Source: Pirellulaceae bacterium (GTDB taxonomy: Bacteria; Planctomycetota; Planctomycetia; Pirellulales; Pirellulaceae). Taken from it: a DNA stretch of 34,140 nt. Made by a program: the position numbers and the translations under genes. Positions 33,967 through 34,140 of the stretch are shown piece after piece (position 1 is the stretch's first letter; the number at the start of each line of letters is the position of its first letter). Location: contig JANQJJ010000241.1 in NCBI GenBank assembly GCA_028281725.1, forward strand, positions 1 to 34,140, given 5' to 3'. The notes beneath the pieces were generated by a model. It had not been told where the DNA came from. It was given only the letters and a program-made list of their open reading frames with translations, and ran no database searches.

Positions 33967-34140
33967 ATGGAATTCCTTAAACAGCAGCTCGGGCAAGCAC
34001 AGGAGGCCTCAGCAAGTGTCACTCCCCCTTTTACCGATCCAAATATCTTCGGCCATCGTTACGGTGCTTCTATGGTGGCTTTATGCGTCAATCTCGCGGG
34101 TGTGATTCCCTATCGCACGGTTTCCAAGGCCTTGCAAATC
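33967..34140 (+). CDS. 5' part of a rightward gene cut by the window edge
   Basis: Absent from the track because no stop lies inside the window. From ATG 33967 the frame is open for 58 codons to the edge (MEFLKQQLGQAQEASASVTP...). Upstream it stays open in the same frame to about 33895, so an earlier start (TTG 33943) is possible. The segment FGHRYGASMVALCVNLAGVIPYRTVSKAL has a faint similarity to the start of IS66-type transposase cores, which is not enough for a call. It is divergent from the XRE regulator. Confidence 0.3.
   Translation, partial: MEFLKQQLGQAQEASASVTPPFTDPNIFGHRYGASMVALCVNLAGVIPYRTVSKALQI

Noticed and set aside
1-34140. CRISPR arrays, rRNA, tRNA, complete insertion sequences or prophage genes
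   Set aside because: No regularly spaced repeats, conserved RNA motifs, complete transposase or phage structural genes were seen by reading; only the non-coding palindromic repeat at 26417-26553 looks mobile.

Overview
The window looks like a piece of a chromosome from a planctomycete, most likely of the Pirellulaceae (Rhodopirellula/Blastopirellula-like). The basis is the gene repertoire: a DUF1501 C-terminus, a CxPSR sulfatase, a beta-propeller/di-haem cytochrome c fusion, an ABC permease fused to a CPBP protease, a DUF1573 lipoprotein, GT39-like membrane proteins, and many exported proteins whose start choice is loose (GTG/TTG, weak Shine-Dalgarno). Base composition looks like mid-50s % GC by eye. 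No rRNA, tRNA or CRISPR array was seen.

Layout. (1) 1-9.7 kb is almost all minus strand. It reads from sulfatase through an ABC ATPase, the permease-CPBP fusion, the di-haem cytochrome and a DUF455/ferritin-like protein to an alpha/beta hydrolase, converging on the tail of a DUF1501 gene. (2) 9.87-16.9 kb is a plus-strand envelope cluster. It holds a 44-aa leader ORF overlapping a GT39-like gene by ATGA, a strong sigma70-type promoter, a DUF1573 lipoprotein, a 12-cysteine exported protein, an exported single-span protein, a second GT39-like protein and a small ORF. Several hairpins lie between these genes. (3) 16.9-19.8 kb is minus strand: a leaderless metzincin-type protease, then an AhpD-like/cupin/DoxX operon. 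It is divergent from (4) a MocR-type regulator, followed by a SecA-like ATPase (plus strand, to 24.0 kb). (5) 24.0-26.3 kb carries a C-terminal remnant of an amidohydrolase, a PhyH-type dioxygenase and an Nramp-family transporter with a non-canonical metal site. (6) 26.4-26.55 kb is a palindromic MITE/REP-like repeat. (7) 26.8-32.7 kb is minus strand: a tandem metallo-beta-lactamase-fold protein, a coupled membrane protein of unknown function, a strong hairpin, and an M28 peptidase with a PDZ domain. (8) The right end has an XRE regulator with a near-perfect palindrome in front of it, and the start of a rightward gene cut by the window edge.

How the genes may work together. The best candidate for an undescribed system is the envelope cluster at 9.87-16.9 kb. 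Two lipid-carrier-type glycosyltransferases flank three exported proteins of unknown function, and one of these is a compact cysteine-rich protein that would need oxidative folding. The AhpD/cupin/DoxX operon with its divergent MocR regulator looks like a small redox or detoxification module controlled by a PLP-binding repressor/activator, with a visible three-box operator. The remaining genes are typical planctomycete exported hydrolases. All functional links are inference from gene order and motifs; no database search was run.
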